From Vicinamibacterales bacterium (GTDB lineage Bacteria > Acidobacteriota > Vicinamibacteria > Vicinamibacterales > UBA8438): a stretch of 64,000 bases of DNA. Below, piece after piece: positions 8,681 through 18,950 of this stretch; within the stretch, counting starts at the first letter, position 1, and the number at the start of each line of letters is the position of its first letter. The position numbers and the translations under genes are program-made. The notes beneath the pieces were generated by a model that was not told the DNA's origin, made no database searches, and was given only the letters and a program-made list of their open reading frames with translations. The DNA lies in NCBI GenBank assembly GCA_958296065.1, contig CATQHX010000025.1, positions 62,001-126,000 of the forward strand, in the 5' to 3' direction.

Positions 8681-9696
8681 CGGATTCATCACACCTGCCC
8701 GATACCACCGAAGCGCGCGCCAAGTCCTGGCTGCGGAACGCCGGACTGCCATCGGCGACCCGCCTTGAACGGCTGGCAGGAGATGCCTCCGACCGCCGGT
8801 TCGTGCGGGTTGTTCCGCCCGGGGCGCCGACCCGCGTGCTCGTCGTTCATGAGCGACCCATCGATCCCGACACGCTGCCGTTGATCCGTGTCGGCGAGCT
8901 GTTCCGCCGGCTCTCGGTGCCGGTACCGGCCATCCATGGCGCCCACGCGGCTCTGGGCATCGTCGTCGTCGAAGACCTCGGCGACACCATGCTGGAGGAT
9001 GCGGCCGCCAACCTGCCGGACGTCGAGCGCAGCGCCCGGTACCGCGAAGCAGTGGAGATCATCGCGGCGATTCAACAGGGGGGACGCCGCCTCGCGCAAT
9101 CGAACGCGGGCCCCTTCGGCCTGGCGTTCGACGTCGAGAAGCTCACGCAGGAGCTGAGCTTCTTCGCCGAGCATTTCGTCGCAGGCTTCCGGCGGCACGC
9201 GCTCACGGCGGGGGCGCGCCGTACCCTCGACGAGGAGTTCCGCGCCCTGGCCTCCGACATGGCAGCCGAGCCGCGCGTGCTCTGCCATCGAGACTTCCAC
9301 AGCCGGAACCTCATGCTGCACCGGGACCGCCTCCACGTCATCGACTATCAGGACGCTCGCATGGGGCCGGACACCTACGATCTCACCTCGCTGTTGCGCG
9401 ATGCCTACGTGGAGCTGGAAGCGGCCGAGGTGGATCGCCTGCTCGCCCATTATCAGGCTGTCACGGACCTGCACGACGGTGCGGCCCTGCGGCGGCGCTT
9501 CGTCCGGACCACCGTGCAGCGAGCCCTCAAGGCCCTCGGCACCTTCGGTTTTCAGATTACCGTACGCGGCAATGCCCGGTACCGCGAAGCAATACCCCGC
9601 ACGCTCTCCTACGCGCGAAGGGCGATTGGACGGGATCCGGAGCGTCGCCGCCTCGGCGAGCTGCTTGGAGCGGTGTTGGCGGACTCCGGCTCGTAG
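8677..9696 (+). CDS. amgK: sugar kinase of the aminoglycoside phosphotransferase fold, AmgK-like
   Basis: 339 aa. The protein-kinase-like APH signature is clear: the catalytic loop [15 protein letters not shown] and the metal-binding [25 protein letters not shown]. This last stretch is characteristic of the COG3178 group that contains AmgK (MurNAc/GlcNAc 1-kinase) rather than of true antibiotic-resistance kinases. It overlaps the MurU-like gene by 4 bp, which implies translational coupling. The pair likely salvages a cell-wall amino sugar to a UDP-sugar, bypassing de novo synthesis. Substrate assignment is inference. Confidence 0.75.
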   Translation: MTDSSHLPDTTEARAKSWLRNAGLPSATRLERLAGDASDRRFVRVVPPGAPTRVLVVHERPIDPDTLPLIRVGELFRRLSVPVPAIHGAHAALGIVVVEDLGDTMLEDAAANLPDVERSARYREAVEIIAAIQQGGRRLAQSNAGPFGLAFDVEKLTQELSFFAEHFVAGFRRHALTAGARRTLDEEFRALASDMAAEPRVLCHRDFHSRNLMLHRDRLHVIDYQDARMGPDTYDLTSLLRDAYVELEAAEVDRLLAHYQAVTDLHDGAALRRRFVRTTVQRALKALGTFGFQITVRGNARYREAIPRTLSYARRAIGRDPERRRLGELLGAVLADSGS

Positions 9697-9704
9697 TACG
9701 CTAC

Positions 9705-11015
9705 ATGGCGAGGATGAGCGCGACGACGACAACCGTCGATGCAATTGCGGACTGCGTGGGCCGGCAGGTTGCGATCCGCGGGTGGCTGCACCGGCAGCGC
9801 TCGAGCGGAAAGATCCACTTCCTCACGTTGCGCGACGGCACGGGGTTCATCCAGGCGGTCGTCTCCCGGGCCGCGGTCGGCGTCGAGACGTTCACTCGGG
9901 CCGATCACCTCGGTCAGGAAACGTCACTGATCGTCGAGGGGACGGTGCGGAAGGACGCGCGGGCCCCTGGCGGCTACGAGATCGACGTGTCCGCACTCGA
10001 GATCGTCGGTGAGTCCCGCGATTATCCCATCACCCCCAAGGAGCACGGGGTCGACTACCTGCTCGACCGGCGCCACCTCTGGATCCGCAGCCGCCGGCAA
10101 GCGGCAATCCTGCGCGTGCGGCACGAGGTGATCAACGGCATCCGTGACTTCCTCAACGACCAGGGGTTCATCCTGGCCGATACGCCGATCTTCACACCAG
10201 CCGCCTGCGAGGGCACCACGACCCTGTTTGCCGTCCCGTACTTCGACCATGCCACGGCGTATCTGACGCAGAGCGGTCAGTTGTACAACGAAGCCAACGC
10301 CATGGCGCTCGGACGCGTCTACTGCTTCGGACCTACATTTCGCGCCGAGAAGTCCAAGACGAGGCGCCACCTGACCGAGTTCTGGATGGTCGAGCCGGAG
10401 ATGGCCTACGCCACGCTCGACGACGCGACGGACCTGGCCGAAGCGCTGGTGGTCTCGATTGTCGAGCGGGTACTCGACCGGCGCCGTCGAGAGTTGGAGG
10501 TGCTGGAACGGGACACCGCACCGCTCGAGCGGGTCCGGTCGCCGTTCGCGCGCATCGCTTACGACGAAGCCGTCGAGATCCTCCAATCCCGCGGCCTGCC
10601 GTTCGAGTGGGGCGGCGACTTCGGCGGACCGGACGAAACGGCTCTCGCGGAACACTTCGACCGCCCGGTGGCAGTGCAACGATTTCCGGCGGCAATCAAG
10701 GCCTTCTACATGAAACCGGACGCCGACAGACCGGAGCTGTCGTTGTCCGTCGACGTGCTGGCTCCCGAGGGCTACGGCGAGATCGTCGGCGGTGGTGAGC
10801 GCCTGGACGACTACGAGCTCCTCCTCGACCGGATTCGCCAACACGACCTGCCGCGCGAGGCTTTCGAGTGGTACCTGGACCTCCGACGGTACGGGAGCGT
10901 GCCGCACGCAGGTTTCGGCATGGGCGTGGAGCGCGTCGTCGCGTGGCTTTGCGGGCTGGAGCACATCCGCGAGACCATTCCGTACCCGCGCATGCTCTAT
11001 CGCCTGACGCCGTGA
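9705..11015 (+). CDS. asnS: asparaginyl-tRNA synthetase
   Basis: 436-aa class IIb aminoacyl-tRNA synthetase. The N-terminal OB-fold anticodon-binding domain ([32 protein letters not shown]) is followed by the catalytic core. Class II motif 2 is [25 protein letters not shown] and motif 3 is [27 protein letters not shown]. The sequence [23 protein letters not shown] is typical of AsnRS rather than AspRS. Only 8 bp separate it from the kinase upstream. Its stop is followed by an extended -10 and a hairpin that begin the rimP operon. Confidence 0.95.
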   Translation: MARMSATTTTVDAIADCVGRQVAIRGWLHRQRSSGKIHFLTLRDGTGFIQAVVSRAAVGVETFTRADHLGQETSLIVEGTVRKDARAPGGYEIDVSALEIVGESRDYPITPKEHGVDYLLDRRHLWIRSRRQAAILRVRHEVINGIRDFLNDQGFILADTPIFTPAACEGTTTLFAVPYFDHATAYLTQSGQLYNEANAMALGRVYCFGPTFRAEKSKTRRHLTEFWMVEPEMAYATLDDATDLAEALVVSIVERVLDRRRRELEVLERDTAPLERVRSPFARIAYDEAVEILQSRGLPFEWGGDFGGPDETALAEHFDRPVAVQRFPAAIKAFYMKPDADRPELSLSVDVLAPEGYGEIVGGGERLDDYELLLDRIRQHDLPREAFEWYLDLRRYGSVPHAGFGMGVERVVAWLCGLEHIRETIPYPRMLYRLTP

Positions 11016-11035
11016 CCGTGTGCTGCCGGCTTCCG

Positions 11036-11044
11036 TGATATACT
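11036..11044 (+). promoter_or_regulatory. extended -10 promoter for the rimP-nusA-infB operon
   Basis: TGATATACT (TG-n-TATACT) lies 29 bp before the leader hairpin and about 100 bp before rimP. No good -35 is visible. The position right after asnS and before the leader fits the start of the conserved operon. Confidence 0.5.
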
Positions 11045-11072
11045 CTGTCGGCTACGGGAAACGAAGTCCTGC

Positions 11073-11103
11073 AGAAGTGGGCATTTTGCCCACTTCTTTG
11101 TGT
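11073..11103 (+). terminator. rimP leader hairpin (attenuator-like)
   Basis: Perfect 11-bp inverted repeat AGAAGTGGGCA / TGCCCACTTCT around a TTT loop, followed by TTGTGTTTC. It lies after the candidate promoter and 43 bp before rimP, so it is in the 5' leader of the operon rather than only behind asnS. Conserved hairpins with GUGGGC/GCCCAC stems ahead of rimP-nusA are known in many bacteria and are thought to act as attenuators under NusA feedback. The regulatory role here is inference. Confidence 0.7.
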
Positions 11104-11145
11104 TTCAGGGCTCAGTTACAGCGGTCAACGCGGGGGTAAGGCAGG

Positions 11146-11673
11146 GTGAAGCCCGGTGAAGGCCGGGTTGCGCAGGTCTGGGCCATCGCGGAGCGGGTCG
11201 CCCGTGACTTCGGTCTCGACGTCTTCGACGTCCAGCTCCGACGCGAATCGGCGGGCTGGCTGCTGCGAATCGTCATCGACCGGCCACCGAGCGCGACCGG
11301 GGAGAATGGCAACGCGACGGGCGAGTCAGTCACCCTCGACGATTGCCAGCGGGTGAGCACGGACGTCAACGTCGTACTGGATGTCGAGTTCGATTTCGAG
11401 CACCCGTACACGTTGGAAGTGTCGTCGCCGGGCCTTGATCGCCCATTGCGGCACCTGGGAGACTGCCGGCGCTTTCGGGGCCGGCTAGCACGGTTCGTGA
11501 TGTCGGAAGCCGTGGACGGTCAGCAGTTCATCTGCGGGCGGATCGCAGGCGTCGAGCCGGGCGACGAGGAACCGCAGGATTCGCGGGGCCGTGTTGTGGT
11601 GAACGTCGGGCGGCGGGTCCACCGCATCCCGTGGGCGCTGGTGACGAAGGCCCGGCTGGAAGTGGAGTTGTGA
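11146..11673 (+). CDS. rimP: ribosome maturation factor RimP
   Basis: 175 aa with a GTG start. It assists 30S subunit assembly. The N-terminal domain shows VWAIAERVARDFGLDVFDVQL, followed by LRIVIDRP, the conserved DDCQRVSTDVNVVLD, and the hallmark YTLEVSSPGLDRPLRHLGDCRRFRGR. The C-terminal SH3-like domain ends with IPWALVTKARLEVEL. There is a glycine/asparagine-rich insertion (SATGENGNATGES) in the N-domain loop. First gene of the rimP-nusA-infB operon, with nusA 42 bp downstream. Confidence 0.95.
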   Translation: MKPGEGRVAQVWAIAERVARDFGLDVFDVQLRRESAGWLLRIVIDRPPSATGENGNATGESVTLDDCQRVSTDVNVVLDVEFDFEHPYTLEVSSPGLDRPLRHLGDCRRFRGRLARFVMSEAVDGQQFICGRIAGVEPGDEEPQDSRGRVVVNVGRRVHRIPWALVTKARLEVEL

Positions 11674-11712
11674 AGTCGTGGCGCATGCCGGGGCAAGCGC
11701 GCGCGAGAGCAC

Positions 11713-13095
11713 GTGATGAGCAATCCGCTGCAACAGACGATCGAGGCGCTGGCCAAGGAGAAGGGCATCGAGCCCGACGTCATCGTTACGGCCATTGAGG
11801 ACGCGGTCCTGACCGCCTCGCGCAAGTACTACAGATCGACCGAGAACCTGCGAACGAAGTTCAATCATGAGACGGGTCAGGTCGAGTTGTTTTCGGTTCG
11901 GCAAATCGTCGAGGAAGTGACCGACCCCCTGACGGAGATCTCACTTGCCGAGGCGCAGGAGCTCTACGGTGACGAGGCGGAAGTCGACATGGAGATCGAG
12001 TTCCCCAAGCCGACCGACGTGCTCGGACGCATCGCGGCGCAGACGGCGAAGCAGGTCATCTTCCAGAAGGTGCGCGAAGCGGAGCGCGACAACGTCTACG
12101 CCCTGTACAGCGACCGGGTGAGCGAGGTGGTCAGCGGTACCGTCAAGCGATTCGAGAACGGCGACATCGTGGTGGACACCGAGCGGGTCGAGGCGCTGCT
12201 TCCAAGGCGCGAACAGTCGCGCGCCGAAAACTACACCACCGGCGACCGGGTCCGTGCGGTCATCCGCGAGGTCAACAAGAACACGAAGGGCCCTCAGATC
12301 ATCCTGTCCCGTACCGACCCGACGCTGCTGGTCAAGATGTTCGAGCAGGAGGTCCCCGAAATCTACGACGGGACGGTCACCATTCGCGGCGCGGTCCGCG
12401 AAGCCGGGGATCGGGCCAAGGTCGCCGTGCACTCGCGCGAGCGCGACGTCGATCCCGTCGGTGCCTGCGTAGGCATGAAGGGCACGCGGGTGCAGGCCAT
12501 CATTCGCGAGCTGCGCGGCGAGAAGATCGATATCGTCGAGTGGTCGGAAGACCCCGTGGTTTTCGTGACCAACGCCATCAGCCCGGCCAGAGTCCAGCGT
12601 GTGACCGTCGTCGACCACGAGGAATCGATCGTCGAAGTGGTCGTCGAGGATCGCCAGCTCTCGCTTGCAATCGGCAAGAAGGGCCAGAACGTCCGCCTCG
12701 CGGCCAAGCTCACCGGCTGGAGGATCGACATCAAGAGCGAGGAAGAGAAACGACGTGAGGTGGAAGCGCAGTTCGAGGAGCTCGAGGAGGGCGACGAGGC
12801 CGGCACGCTCATGTTGCCCGGACTGGACGAGACGCAGCTCCTGCGCCTGAGCGAGGCAGGGCTGGACACGGCCGACCGTCTTCTCGAAGTCGAAACCGCG
12901 GCTCTGGCCGAGGTGGCGGGTGTGGACGAACCCACCGCCCGAGATCTGCAGGCCGCGGTTCAGGAACAGGTTGCCGCCGCCACGAGAGCAGCGGGCACCC
13001 CCGACGACGTGGATGACGCCTCGATAGCCCAGCCGGCGGGAACGACGCCCCCGCCGGCGGCGGATGCGCCCGACGAGACACCGACAGTAGAGTGA
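11713..13095 (+). CDS. nusA: transcription termination/antitermination factor NusA
   Basis: 460 aa (GTG at 11713, with ATG three bases later). It binds RNA polymerase and modulates pausing, termination and antitermination. The N-terminal RNAP-binding domain (LQQTIEALAKEKGIEPDVIVTAIEDAVLTASRKYY) is followed by an S1 domain (VVSGTVKRFENGDIVVDTERVEALLPRREQ) and two KH domains (HSRERDVDPVGACVGMKGTRVQAIIRELRGEKIDIVEW; LSLAIGKKGQNVRLAAKLTGWRIDI). The C-terminus has a helix-hairpin-helix-like segment (LSEAGLDTADRLLEVETAALAEVAGVDEPTARDLQAA) and a low-complexity tail. The stop overlaps the GTG start of infB (GTGA at 13092). Confidence 0.96.
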   Translation: MMSNPLQQTIEALAKEKGIEPDVIVTAIEDAVLTASRKYYRSTENLRTKFNHETGQVELFSVRQIVEEVTDPLTEISLAEAQELYGDEAEVDMEIEFPKPTDVLGRIAAQTAKQVIFQKVREAERDNVYALYSDRVSEVVSGTVKRFENGDIVVDTERVEALLPRREQSRAENYTTGDRVRAVIREVNKNTKGPQIILSRTDPTLLVKMFEQEVPEIYDGTVTIRGAVREAGDRAKVAVHSRERDVDPVGACVGMKGTRVQAIIRELRGEKIDIVEWSEDPVVFVTNAISPARVQRVTVVDHEESIVEVVVEDRQLSLAIGKKGQNVRLAAKLTGWRIDIKSEEEKRREVEAQFEELEEGDEAGTLMLPGLDETQLLRLSEAGLDTADRLLEVETAALAEVAGVDEPTARDLQAAVQEQVAAATRAAGTPDDVDDASIAQPAGTTPPPAADAPDETPTVE

Positions 13096-16000
13096 GAGCG
13101 CCCGTGGGCACAATTCGCATCTACAAGATCGCTGAAGTTCTCGGCATTCCGAGCCAGGAAGTCGTCCAATTGCTGCGCTCCCAGCACGGGATCGAAGCCA
13201 AGAGCGCCTCGAGCACCGTGGAAGAGATCGTGGCCCGGCAGTTCGCCGAGCGGCTCGCGCGCAAGCGAAACGTCACCCTGCCGGCCGGCTCGCTCTTCTC
13301 GCAACGGCCGGCCACGAGACGTGGGGGGCGCGGTGCGGCCGCACCGGAAGCGGTGGCACCCGCAGCGCCGAAGCTCGGCCCGCCGCGGCTGGTCAAGTCC
13401 GCCAAGGCGGCCAAGGCGGCAGCCGAGGTAGAGACCAGCGACGCCGAGGCAACAGCGGTCACACCGGTGGCGCCCGCAGCGGATCCGCCGACGGCAACGC
13501 CCTCGTCCGCCACCGCTCCCCCGTCCCCGGCCGCGCAATCAGCGGCGGAACCGACCCCATCCCCGGCGCCGCCCGCCGCGGCACCGCGGCCGCTGCCGTC
13601 GGCGCCACGGCTCAGGGTCGAGGGCGCGCCGCGCCTGCGGGTCGAAACGCCACGCATCCGTGTAGAGGAACCGTCCCCGGCGGAAACGGAGACTCCCGGC
13701 GCCGAGGTCGAAGCGCCTCTCCCGAGCGTCGTGGCCAAGGAAACTTCGCGCGTCGAGACCGACCCGCCCCCCGTCGAGGCCAAGGAAGCACCACCCGCCG
13801 GGGCCGGACCGCCCCGGACTCAGGTCGAGAGAACTCCGGCCGCCGCGGCCGCGCCGCAGCGCGTCGAATCCGAGAAGTCCCTGCGGGTCGAGGCCGAGTC
13901 ACCTCGTACCGACGATGACGCGCCCGCTGTGGTGACAGTCGATCCGCCTCGCGTCCAGGTCGAAGGAATGCCGCTGCAGCAGAGTGAGAACATGGCACGG
14001 GTCGCCGCCGAGGCGATCCCCCCGGTAAAACTGAAAGCCCCGCCGCCCGAGGCGGAGAAACCTCCCGTCGCGGTCGAACCGATCGCGGCCGCACCGTCCG
14101 TCTCGTCGAACGTTTTGTCGACACCTCCGACCGCCGGAGCATCTTCCGGAACACGGCGGCCCAGCTCTCGACTCGCACTCCGACCGACCGGGCGCGTGGT
14201 CCCTCCACGGCTGCGGCTGCGAATCGAGGAACCAAAACCGCCGAAGCCGCGCCCCACGGCCCCGGCGGCATTACCGAGAATGCCCGTTGTCCGACCGACG
14301 CCGCCGGCCGCCACGGCCACGCCGGTCGCGCGACCGCCACTCGGAGGCCCGCGGCCGTTGCCGTCGCAACCGGTGCGCCCTCCGGGGGTGCGTCCGTTGC
14401 CGCCCCGACCGGCCGTCGGTTACCGACCGCCGCCGCCACGGCCGCATCACCGCCCGGGCGGACGGCGCGCCCATTACCGGCGCACGAGATCTCAAACTCC
14501 GGCCACACCGGCCCCTCCGCCTCCGATTACGCGGACCATCACGCTGGCCGAGGGCATGACCGTCAAGGATCTGGCCGAGCGCCTGGAGGTCAAGCCGAAG
14601 GACGTGCTGAAGAAGTTGATCGAACGGCGCGTGATGATGACCATCAACACGACGCTCGATCCCGAAACCGCGACGACCATCGCGCGGGAGTTCGGCGCGG
14701 ACGTGAAGATGCGCACCTTCGAGGAGGAAATGGTCGTCATCGAGGCCGAGGAGGCGAAGCCCGACGACCTGATCGTCCGCGCCCCGGTCGTGACCGTCAT
14801 GGGACACGTCGACCACGGCAAGACGACCCTGCTCGACGCCATCCGCGAGACGAAGGTTGCGGAAGGCGAGGCCGGTGGAATCACACAGCACATCGGTGCG
14901 TATTCGGTGCAGGTAAACGGCCGCAAGATTGTCTTCCTCGACACGCCGGGTCACGAGGCATTCACGTTGATGCGGGCTCGCGGAGCGCAGGTGACCGATG
15001 TGGTAATCCTCGTCGTCGCCGCCGACGATGGAGTGATGCCGCAGACGCAGGAAGCAATCGACCATGCGCAGGCCGCAAGCGTGCCCATCATCGTCGCCAT
15101 CAACAAGATCGACAAGGCGGACGCCAACCTCGATCGGGTCAAGAAGGAACTGGCGGAGCGCGGGCTGACCCCTGAAGACTGGGGCGGATCGACGGTCACC
15201 GTGCCCGTCTCGGCGAAGAAGCGGGACAACCTCGACGGCCTTCTGGAAATGGTCCTGCTGGTGACCGAGCTCGAGGAGCAGAAGGCCAACCCGAAACGCG
15301 CCGCAACCGGTACCGTGCTGGAGGCGAAGGTGGACCGCGGCCGCGGACCGGTCGCCACAATCCTGGTGCAGGACGGCACGCTGCACGTCGGCGACAACTT
15401 CATCGCAGGGGTCGTGGTCGGGCGCGTCCGCGCGTTGCTGGACGACCGGCTGCAGAAAACGAACGAGGTCGGGCCTTCCAGTCCGGTAGAGGTTCTCGGC
15501 CTGACCGGACTGCCCCAACCCGGTGACGCCTTTCAGGCCGTGGCGGATGCGGCAAAGGCACGGCAGATCGCTGTGCTGCGCCAGAACCAGGCCAAGGAAA
15601 AGGCGCTCGGCGGACGCGGCCAGCGGCTGACCCTCGAGTCGCTCCAGCAGCAGTTGTCGGAAGGCGAGGCCAAGGAGCTGCCAATCATCATAAAGGCGGA
15701 CGTGCAGGGATCCGCCGAGGTGCTGGCCGACTCGCTCGGCAAGCTGGGCGACGAACGTGTCAAGACCCGCATCATTCATACCGGCGTCGGCGCCATCAGC
15801 GAATGGGACGTGTTGCTGGCCTCGACCTCGAACGCGATCATCATCGGATTCAACGTCCGCCCCGACCGCAACGCCACCTCCGTGGCGGAACGCGAAGGGG
15901 TCGACCTTCGCCTCCATTCGGTCATCTACGATGTCATCGATGAATTGAAGAAGGCACTGGCCGGCCTGCTCGATCCGACGACGAAGGAGGTCAAGCTGGG

Positions 16001-16289
16001 TGCCGCCGAGATCCGGCAGACGTTCAAGGTCCCCAAGTTCGGTACGGCGGCCGGTTGCATGGTCACCGAGGGCGTCATCACCCGCGCCGGCAACGTCCAG
16101 GCCCGGATCGTGCGGGACGGCGTAGTCGTGCACGAGGGACGCATCGGATCGCTGCGCCGCTTCAAGGACGACGTCAACGAAGTGCGGAGCGGCCTGGAGT
16201 GCGGTCTGGCGTTCGAACGCTTCGCCGATCTCAAGCTCGGCGACGTCGTCGAGTCGTTCACCGTGGAGAAGGTCGCCGCGACCGTCTGA
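13092..16289 (+). CDS. infB: translation initiation factor IF-2 with a very long N-terminal linker
   Basis: 1065 aa, longer than the usual about 800-900. It is a GTPase that positions initiator tRNA on the 30S subunit. An IF2_N domain opens the protein ([21 protein letters not shown]). Then about 400 residues of Pro/Ala-rich linker follow with repeated R-x-(R)-V-E words ([35 protein letters not shown]). A second IF2_N ([33 protein letters not shown]) comes next. The G domain has [21 protein letters not shown] and NKIDKAD. Domains II-IV end at the C-terminus. It is translationally coupled to nusA by a 4-bp overlap. Confidence 0.96.
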   Translation: MRAPVGTIRIYKIAEVLGIPSQEVVQLLRSQHGIEAKSASSTVEEIVARQFAERLARKRNVTLPAGSLFSQRPATRRGGRGAAAPEAVAPAAPKLGPPRLVKSAKAAKAAAEVETSDAEATAVTPVAPAADPPTATPSSATAPPSPAAQSAAEPTPSPAPPAAAPRPLPSAPRLRVEGAPRLRVETPRIRVEEPSPAETETPGAEVEAPLPSVVAKETSRVETDPPPVEAKEAPPAGAGPPRTQVERTPAAAAAPQRVESEKSLRVEAESPRTDDDAPAVVTVDPPRVQVEGMPLQQSENMARVAAEAIPPVKLKAPPPEAEKPPVAVEPIAAAPSVSSNVLSTPPTAGASSGTRRPSSRLALRPTGRVVPPRLRLRIEEPKPPKPRPTAPAALPRMPVVRPTPPAATATPVARPPLGGPRPLPSQPVRPPGVRPLPPRPAVGYRPPPPRPHHRPGGRRAHYRRTRSQTPATPAPPPPITRTITLAEGMTVKDLAERLEVKPKDVLKKLIERRVMMTINTTLDPETATTIAREFGADVKMRTFEEEMVVIEAEEAKPDDLIVRAPVVTVMGHVDHGKTTLLDAIRETKVAEGEAGGITQHIGAYSVQVNGRKIVFLDTPGHEAFTLMRARGAQVTDVVILVVAADDGVMPQTQEAIDHAQAASVPIIVAINKIDKADANLDRVKKELAERGLTPEDWGGSTVTVPVSAKKRDNLDGLLEMVLLVTELEEQKANPKRAATGTVLEAKVDRGRGPVATILVQDGTLHVGDNFIAGVVVGRVRALLDDRLQKTNEVGPSSPVEVLGLTGLPQPGDAFQAVADAAKARQIAVLRQNQAKEKALGGRGQRLTLESLQQQLSEGEAKELPIIIKADVQGSAEVLADSLGKLGDERVKTRIIHTGVGAISEWDVLLASTSNAIIIGFNVRPDRNATSVAEREGVDLRLHSVIYDVIDELKKALAGLLDPTTKEVKLGAAEIRQTFKVPKFGTAAGCMVTEGVITRAGNVQARIVRDGVVVHEGRIGSLRRFKDDVNEVRSGLECGLAFERFADLKLGDVVESFTVEKVAATV

Positions 16290-16322
16290 CGAGGGCACCT
16301 CCGCCAGGCGCCAGCCGATCGA

Positions 16323-16607
16323 ATGCCTGCCGTCGGGTTGTTGACCGTCGATCTCCACTTTCCTGGTGCGCGCTCGCTGAAGGACAAGCGACGGGTTCTT
16401 GCCAGCGTCAAGGACCGTGTCCGAAAGCTGAACGTTTCGCTGGCGGAAATCGATCATCTGGACGCCCACCAGAGAACGCGCCTGGGCATCGTCGCGGTGG
16501 CATCCCATCGGGATCACGTGGATCGCATGCTGGACGGGGTCGTCACGGAAATAGAGCGCCGGGATCCGGGACTCGTGCTGGCGACCGACCTGCAGTGGTT
16601 GAGTTGA
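16323..16607 (+). CDS. ylxP: DUF503 (YlxP) family protein
   Basis: 94 aa. It matches the DUF503/YlxP family, normally encoded between infB and rbfA, as here. Family marks are VGLLTVDLHFPGARSLKDKRRVLASVKDRVRKLNVSLAEIDHLD and LGIVAVASHRDHVDRMLDGVVTEIE. The role is unclear; a link with ribosome assembly is suggested by position. It lies 33 bp after infB and 15 bp before rbfA. Confidence 0.88.
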   Translation: MPAVGLLTVDLHFPGARSLKDKRRVLASVKDRVRKLNVSLAEIDHLDAHQRTRLGIVAVASHRDHVDRMLDGVVTEIERRDPGLVLATDLQWLS

Positions 16608-16622
16608 CGGCACCGGAGAGGC

Positions 16623-17036
16623 ATGGCAGAGGGCAATCGGATCCGGCGCGTCGCGCAACGCGTGCGAACGGAACTCTCGGTGCTCCTCGCCCGCTCCGTT
16701 CGCGATCCGGGCCTCCTGGGCTTGACGGTCACCGACGTCAGGATGACCGCCGATCTCCAGCTTGCACGCGTCTACTACACGCTCCTCGAGGACAGCGACC
16801 GGCGCGGCGCGGCGCGGGGGCTTCGTCGGGCGCAACCCTACCTGCGGCGCGAAATCGGCCAGCGCCTTCAGCTTCGCCAGGTTCCGGAGATACGTTTCGT
16901 GTACGACGATTCCGCCGAGCAGCAGGATCGCATCGCCCGGATCTTCGAGGAGATCGAAGAGCAGCGGAACTCGGTCAGCTCATCCAACGAGGAGCCGGAC
17001 TACCCTGTCGAAACGGAAGATACGGATGGCGCCTGA
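16623..17036 (+). CDS. rbfA: 30S ribosome-binding factor RbfA
   Basis: 137 aa. A KH-fold protein that acts in late 16S rRNA 5'-end maturation. The signature regions are RRVAQRVRTELSVLLARSVRDPGLLGLTVTDVRMTADLQLARVYYTLL and LRREIGQRLQLRQVPEIRFVYDDSAEQQDRIARIFEEI. An acidic tail (NEEPDYPVETEDTDGA) extends past the usual end. Its last 11 bases overlap the start of nrnA. Confidence 0.95.
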   Translation: MAEGNRIRRVAQRVRTELSVLLARSVRDPGLLGLTVTDVRMTADLQLARVYYTLLEDSDRRGAARGLRRAQPYLRREIGQRLQLRQVPEIRFVYDDSAEQQDRIARIFEEIEEQRNSVSSSNEEPDYPVETEDTDGA

Positions 17037-18018
17037 GGCGATCGGCCCCATCGCCAAAGCCCTGAGGGACGGAACGAGTTTCGTGCTTTCCTCGCACGCC
17101 CGGCCGGACGGCGACTCCATCGGCTCACAACTCGCGCTCACGCACACCCTGCGGGCCCTCGGCAAGACGGTACGTATCGTCAACCACGATCCGCCACCCG
17201 CGTACTTGGAAACGCTTCCGGGAGTGACGGACGTCGAAGTGGCGGATTGCGTGTACGACCGCTTCGACGCGGCAGTCGTGCTGGAATGCGGCACGCTCGA
17301 TCGTACCGAGGTCACCGGGCTGGATCGCCAACCTGTCATCAATATCGATCACCACGCGGGTAACGCGATGTACGGTGTGCTCAACTGGTTCGATCCGAGC
17401 GCCGCGGCCTGCGCCGAAATGGTCCATGACCTGATCGCCGTGCTCGGCGTTCCCTTGACCCCGGCGATCGGCGCGGCCCTGTACGCCGGTATCCTCACCG
17501 ACACCGGCTCGTTCCGGCATGCGAACATCAGCGCCCGAACGTTCGAGACTTGCCGCAACGTGGCCGCGTGCGGCGTCGACGTCGCCGACCTCGCGGCCGC
17601 GATCTACCAGAACAGCTCGCTCGGCAAGCTGCGGCTGACCGGACGCCTGCTGCACGAGATGCGGCTCGAGGCGGGCGGTCGGATCGCGATTCTCCGCGTC
17701 GACGAGACCCTCCTCCACGACACCGGCTGCCCCGCCGACGACATGGAGGGCGTGATAAACCTTCCGCTGGCAGCCCGCAGTGTCGAAGCGGTAATCATGA
17801 TCAAGACGACGGACGGAGTGACCCGGGCCAGCCTGCGGTCGAAGGGCGTCGTCGATGTCCGCGCGGTCGCCGCGACATTCGGCGGGGGTGGCCACCGCAA
17901 CGCCGCCGGCTGCACGTTGGAGGCACCTGCCTCCGAGATCGAGCGGCGCCTGGTCTCGCGCACGGTAGCGGCGATCGAGCGGGCCGGACACCTGCGCCCG
18001 GCCGAACCACGCGCCTGA
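17026..18018 (+). CDS. nrnA: DHH/DHHA1 phosphoesterase (NrnA-like nanoRNase / pAp phosphatase)
   Basis: 330 aa from ATG 17026; the longer ORF upstream runs through rbfA in another frame. The bifunctional family degrades 2-5 nt RNAs and hydrolyses 3'-phosphoadenosine 5'-phosphate. Motif I is SSHARPDGDSIGSQLAL and the DHH motif is VINIDHHAGNAMYG. The DHHA1 domain ends with the glycine-rich substrate motif FGGGGHRNAAGCTLE. Its location between rbfA and truB is the common bacterial arrangement and supports the RNA-metabolism role. The start overlaps rbfA, so translation is probably coupled. Confidence 0.93.
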   Translation: MAPEAIGPIAKALRDGTSFVLSSHARPDGDSIGSQLALTHTLRALGKTVRIVNHDPPPAYLETLPGVTDVEVADCVYDRFDAAVVLECGTLDRTEVTGLDRQPVINIDHHAGNAMYGVLNWFDPSAAACAEMVHDLIAVLGVPLTPAIGAALYAGILTDTGSFRHANISARTFETCRNVAACGVDVADLAAAIYQNSSLGKLRLTGRLLHEMRLEAGGRIAILRVDETLLHDTGCPADDMEGVINLPLAARSVEAVIMIKTTDGVTRASLRSKGVVDVRAVAATFGGGGHRNAAGCTLEAPASEIERRLVSRTVAAIERAGHLRPAEPRA

Positions 18019-18020
18019 AA

Positions 18021-18950
18021 ATGGACGGAGTGCTGGTCGTCGACAAGCCGTCCGGGCCGACGTCGCACGATGTCGTTGCTCATGCCCGGCGCTCGCTCGG
18101 GGTCAGGCGGGTCGGGCACATCGGAACGCTGGATCCCATCGCCACCGGCGTGCTGCCGCTCGTGGTGGGGCGCGCGACGAGGCTGGCGTCGTTGCTTTCC
18201 GCCGGGCGGAAGACCTACGACGGCGGTATCCTCCTGGGCGTCTCCACCGACACCTACGACGCCACCGGAACGGTCACCGCAGACGCCCGGGATCGCATGG
18301 GCACCGGCCTGGTCAAGGCCCCGGACCGACAGGTGCTCGAAGAGGCCGTGCAAGCGTTCGTCGGCACCCGGGCGCAGCAACCGCCCCCGTTCTCGGCAAA
18401 GAAGATCCACGGCGTACGCGCGTACAAGCTGGCTCGCCGCAACCAGGCGGTCGCCCCGGACCCGGTCGACGTGACCGTGCATGCGATCGACGTTCTGGAG
18501 GTCGACGGCGTGCGGGTCAGATGCCGGGTCACCTGCGACACCGGTTTCTACATGCGTGCGTTCGCCCACGAGCTCGGAGCGGCACTCGGGTGTGGAGCCT
18601 GCCTGGAGACACTGCGGCGGGAACGCAACGGGGCGTTCGACCTGAGCGCCGCGGTCCCGCTGGACGAACTCGCGGAGCGGGGGCCCGCCGTCGCGGACCG
18701 GATGGTGCCCCTCGACGAGCTGCTGCCGGAGGTTCCGCGGGTGGTGCTGACCGAGCACGGCGCCCGGCGCGCGCGGCACGGCAACGACCTGACCGCCGCC
18801 GACGTGATCTCGTCCAGCGCGGGGTGGACCGCGGGGGACGCGACCTTCGGCCCGGCGCTGGCCAAGCTGTACAGCGGTGACGGCACCCTGATCGCCATTG
18901 CGAAGGCCGGCACCGCCCGGCTTTTGCACCCGACTATCGTTCTAGTGTAG
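18021..18950 (+). CDS. truB: tRNA pseudouridine(55) synthase TruB
   Basis: 309 aa from ATG 18021, two bases after the nrnA stop. It isomerises U55 in the T-loop of tRNAs. The N-terminus MDGVLVVDKPSGPTSHDVV and the catalytic-Asp motif GHIGTLDPIATGVLPLVVGRATRL are diagnostic. The C-terminal part includes YMRAFAHELGAALGCGACLETLRRERNGAFDL and a PUA-like end. The promoter for rpsO lies inside its last codons. Confidence 0.95.
   Translation: MDGVLVVDKPSGPTSHDVVAHARRSLGVRRVGHIGTLDPIATGVLPLVVGRATRLASLLSAGRKTYDGGILLGVSTDTYDATGTVTADARDRMGTGLVKAPDRQVLEEAVQAFVGTRAQQPPPFSAKKIHGVRAYKLARRNQAVAPDPVDVTVHAIDVLEVDGVRVRCRVTCDTGFYMRAFAHELGAALGCGACLETLRRERNGAFDLSAAVPLDELAERGPAVADRMVPLDELLPEVPRVVLTEHGARRARHGNDLTAADVISSSAGWTAGDATFGPALAKLYSGDGTLIAIAKAGTARLLHPTIVLV

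Noticed and set aside
14271-16835. 854-codon minus-strand ORF opposite infB
   Set aside because: Shadow of the infB frame in GC-rich DNA; His/Asp/Arg-rich translation with no domain.
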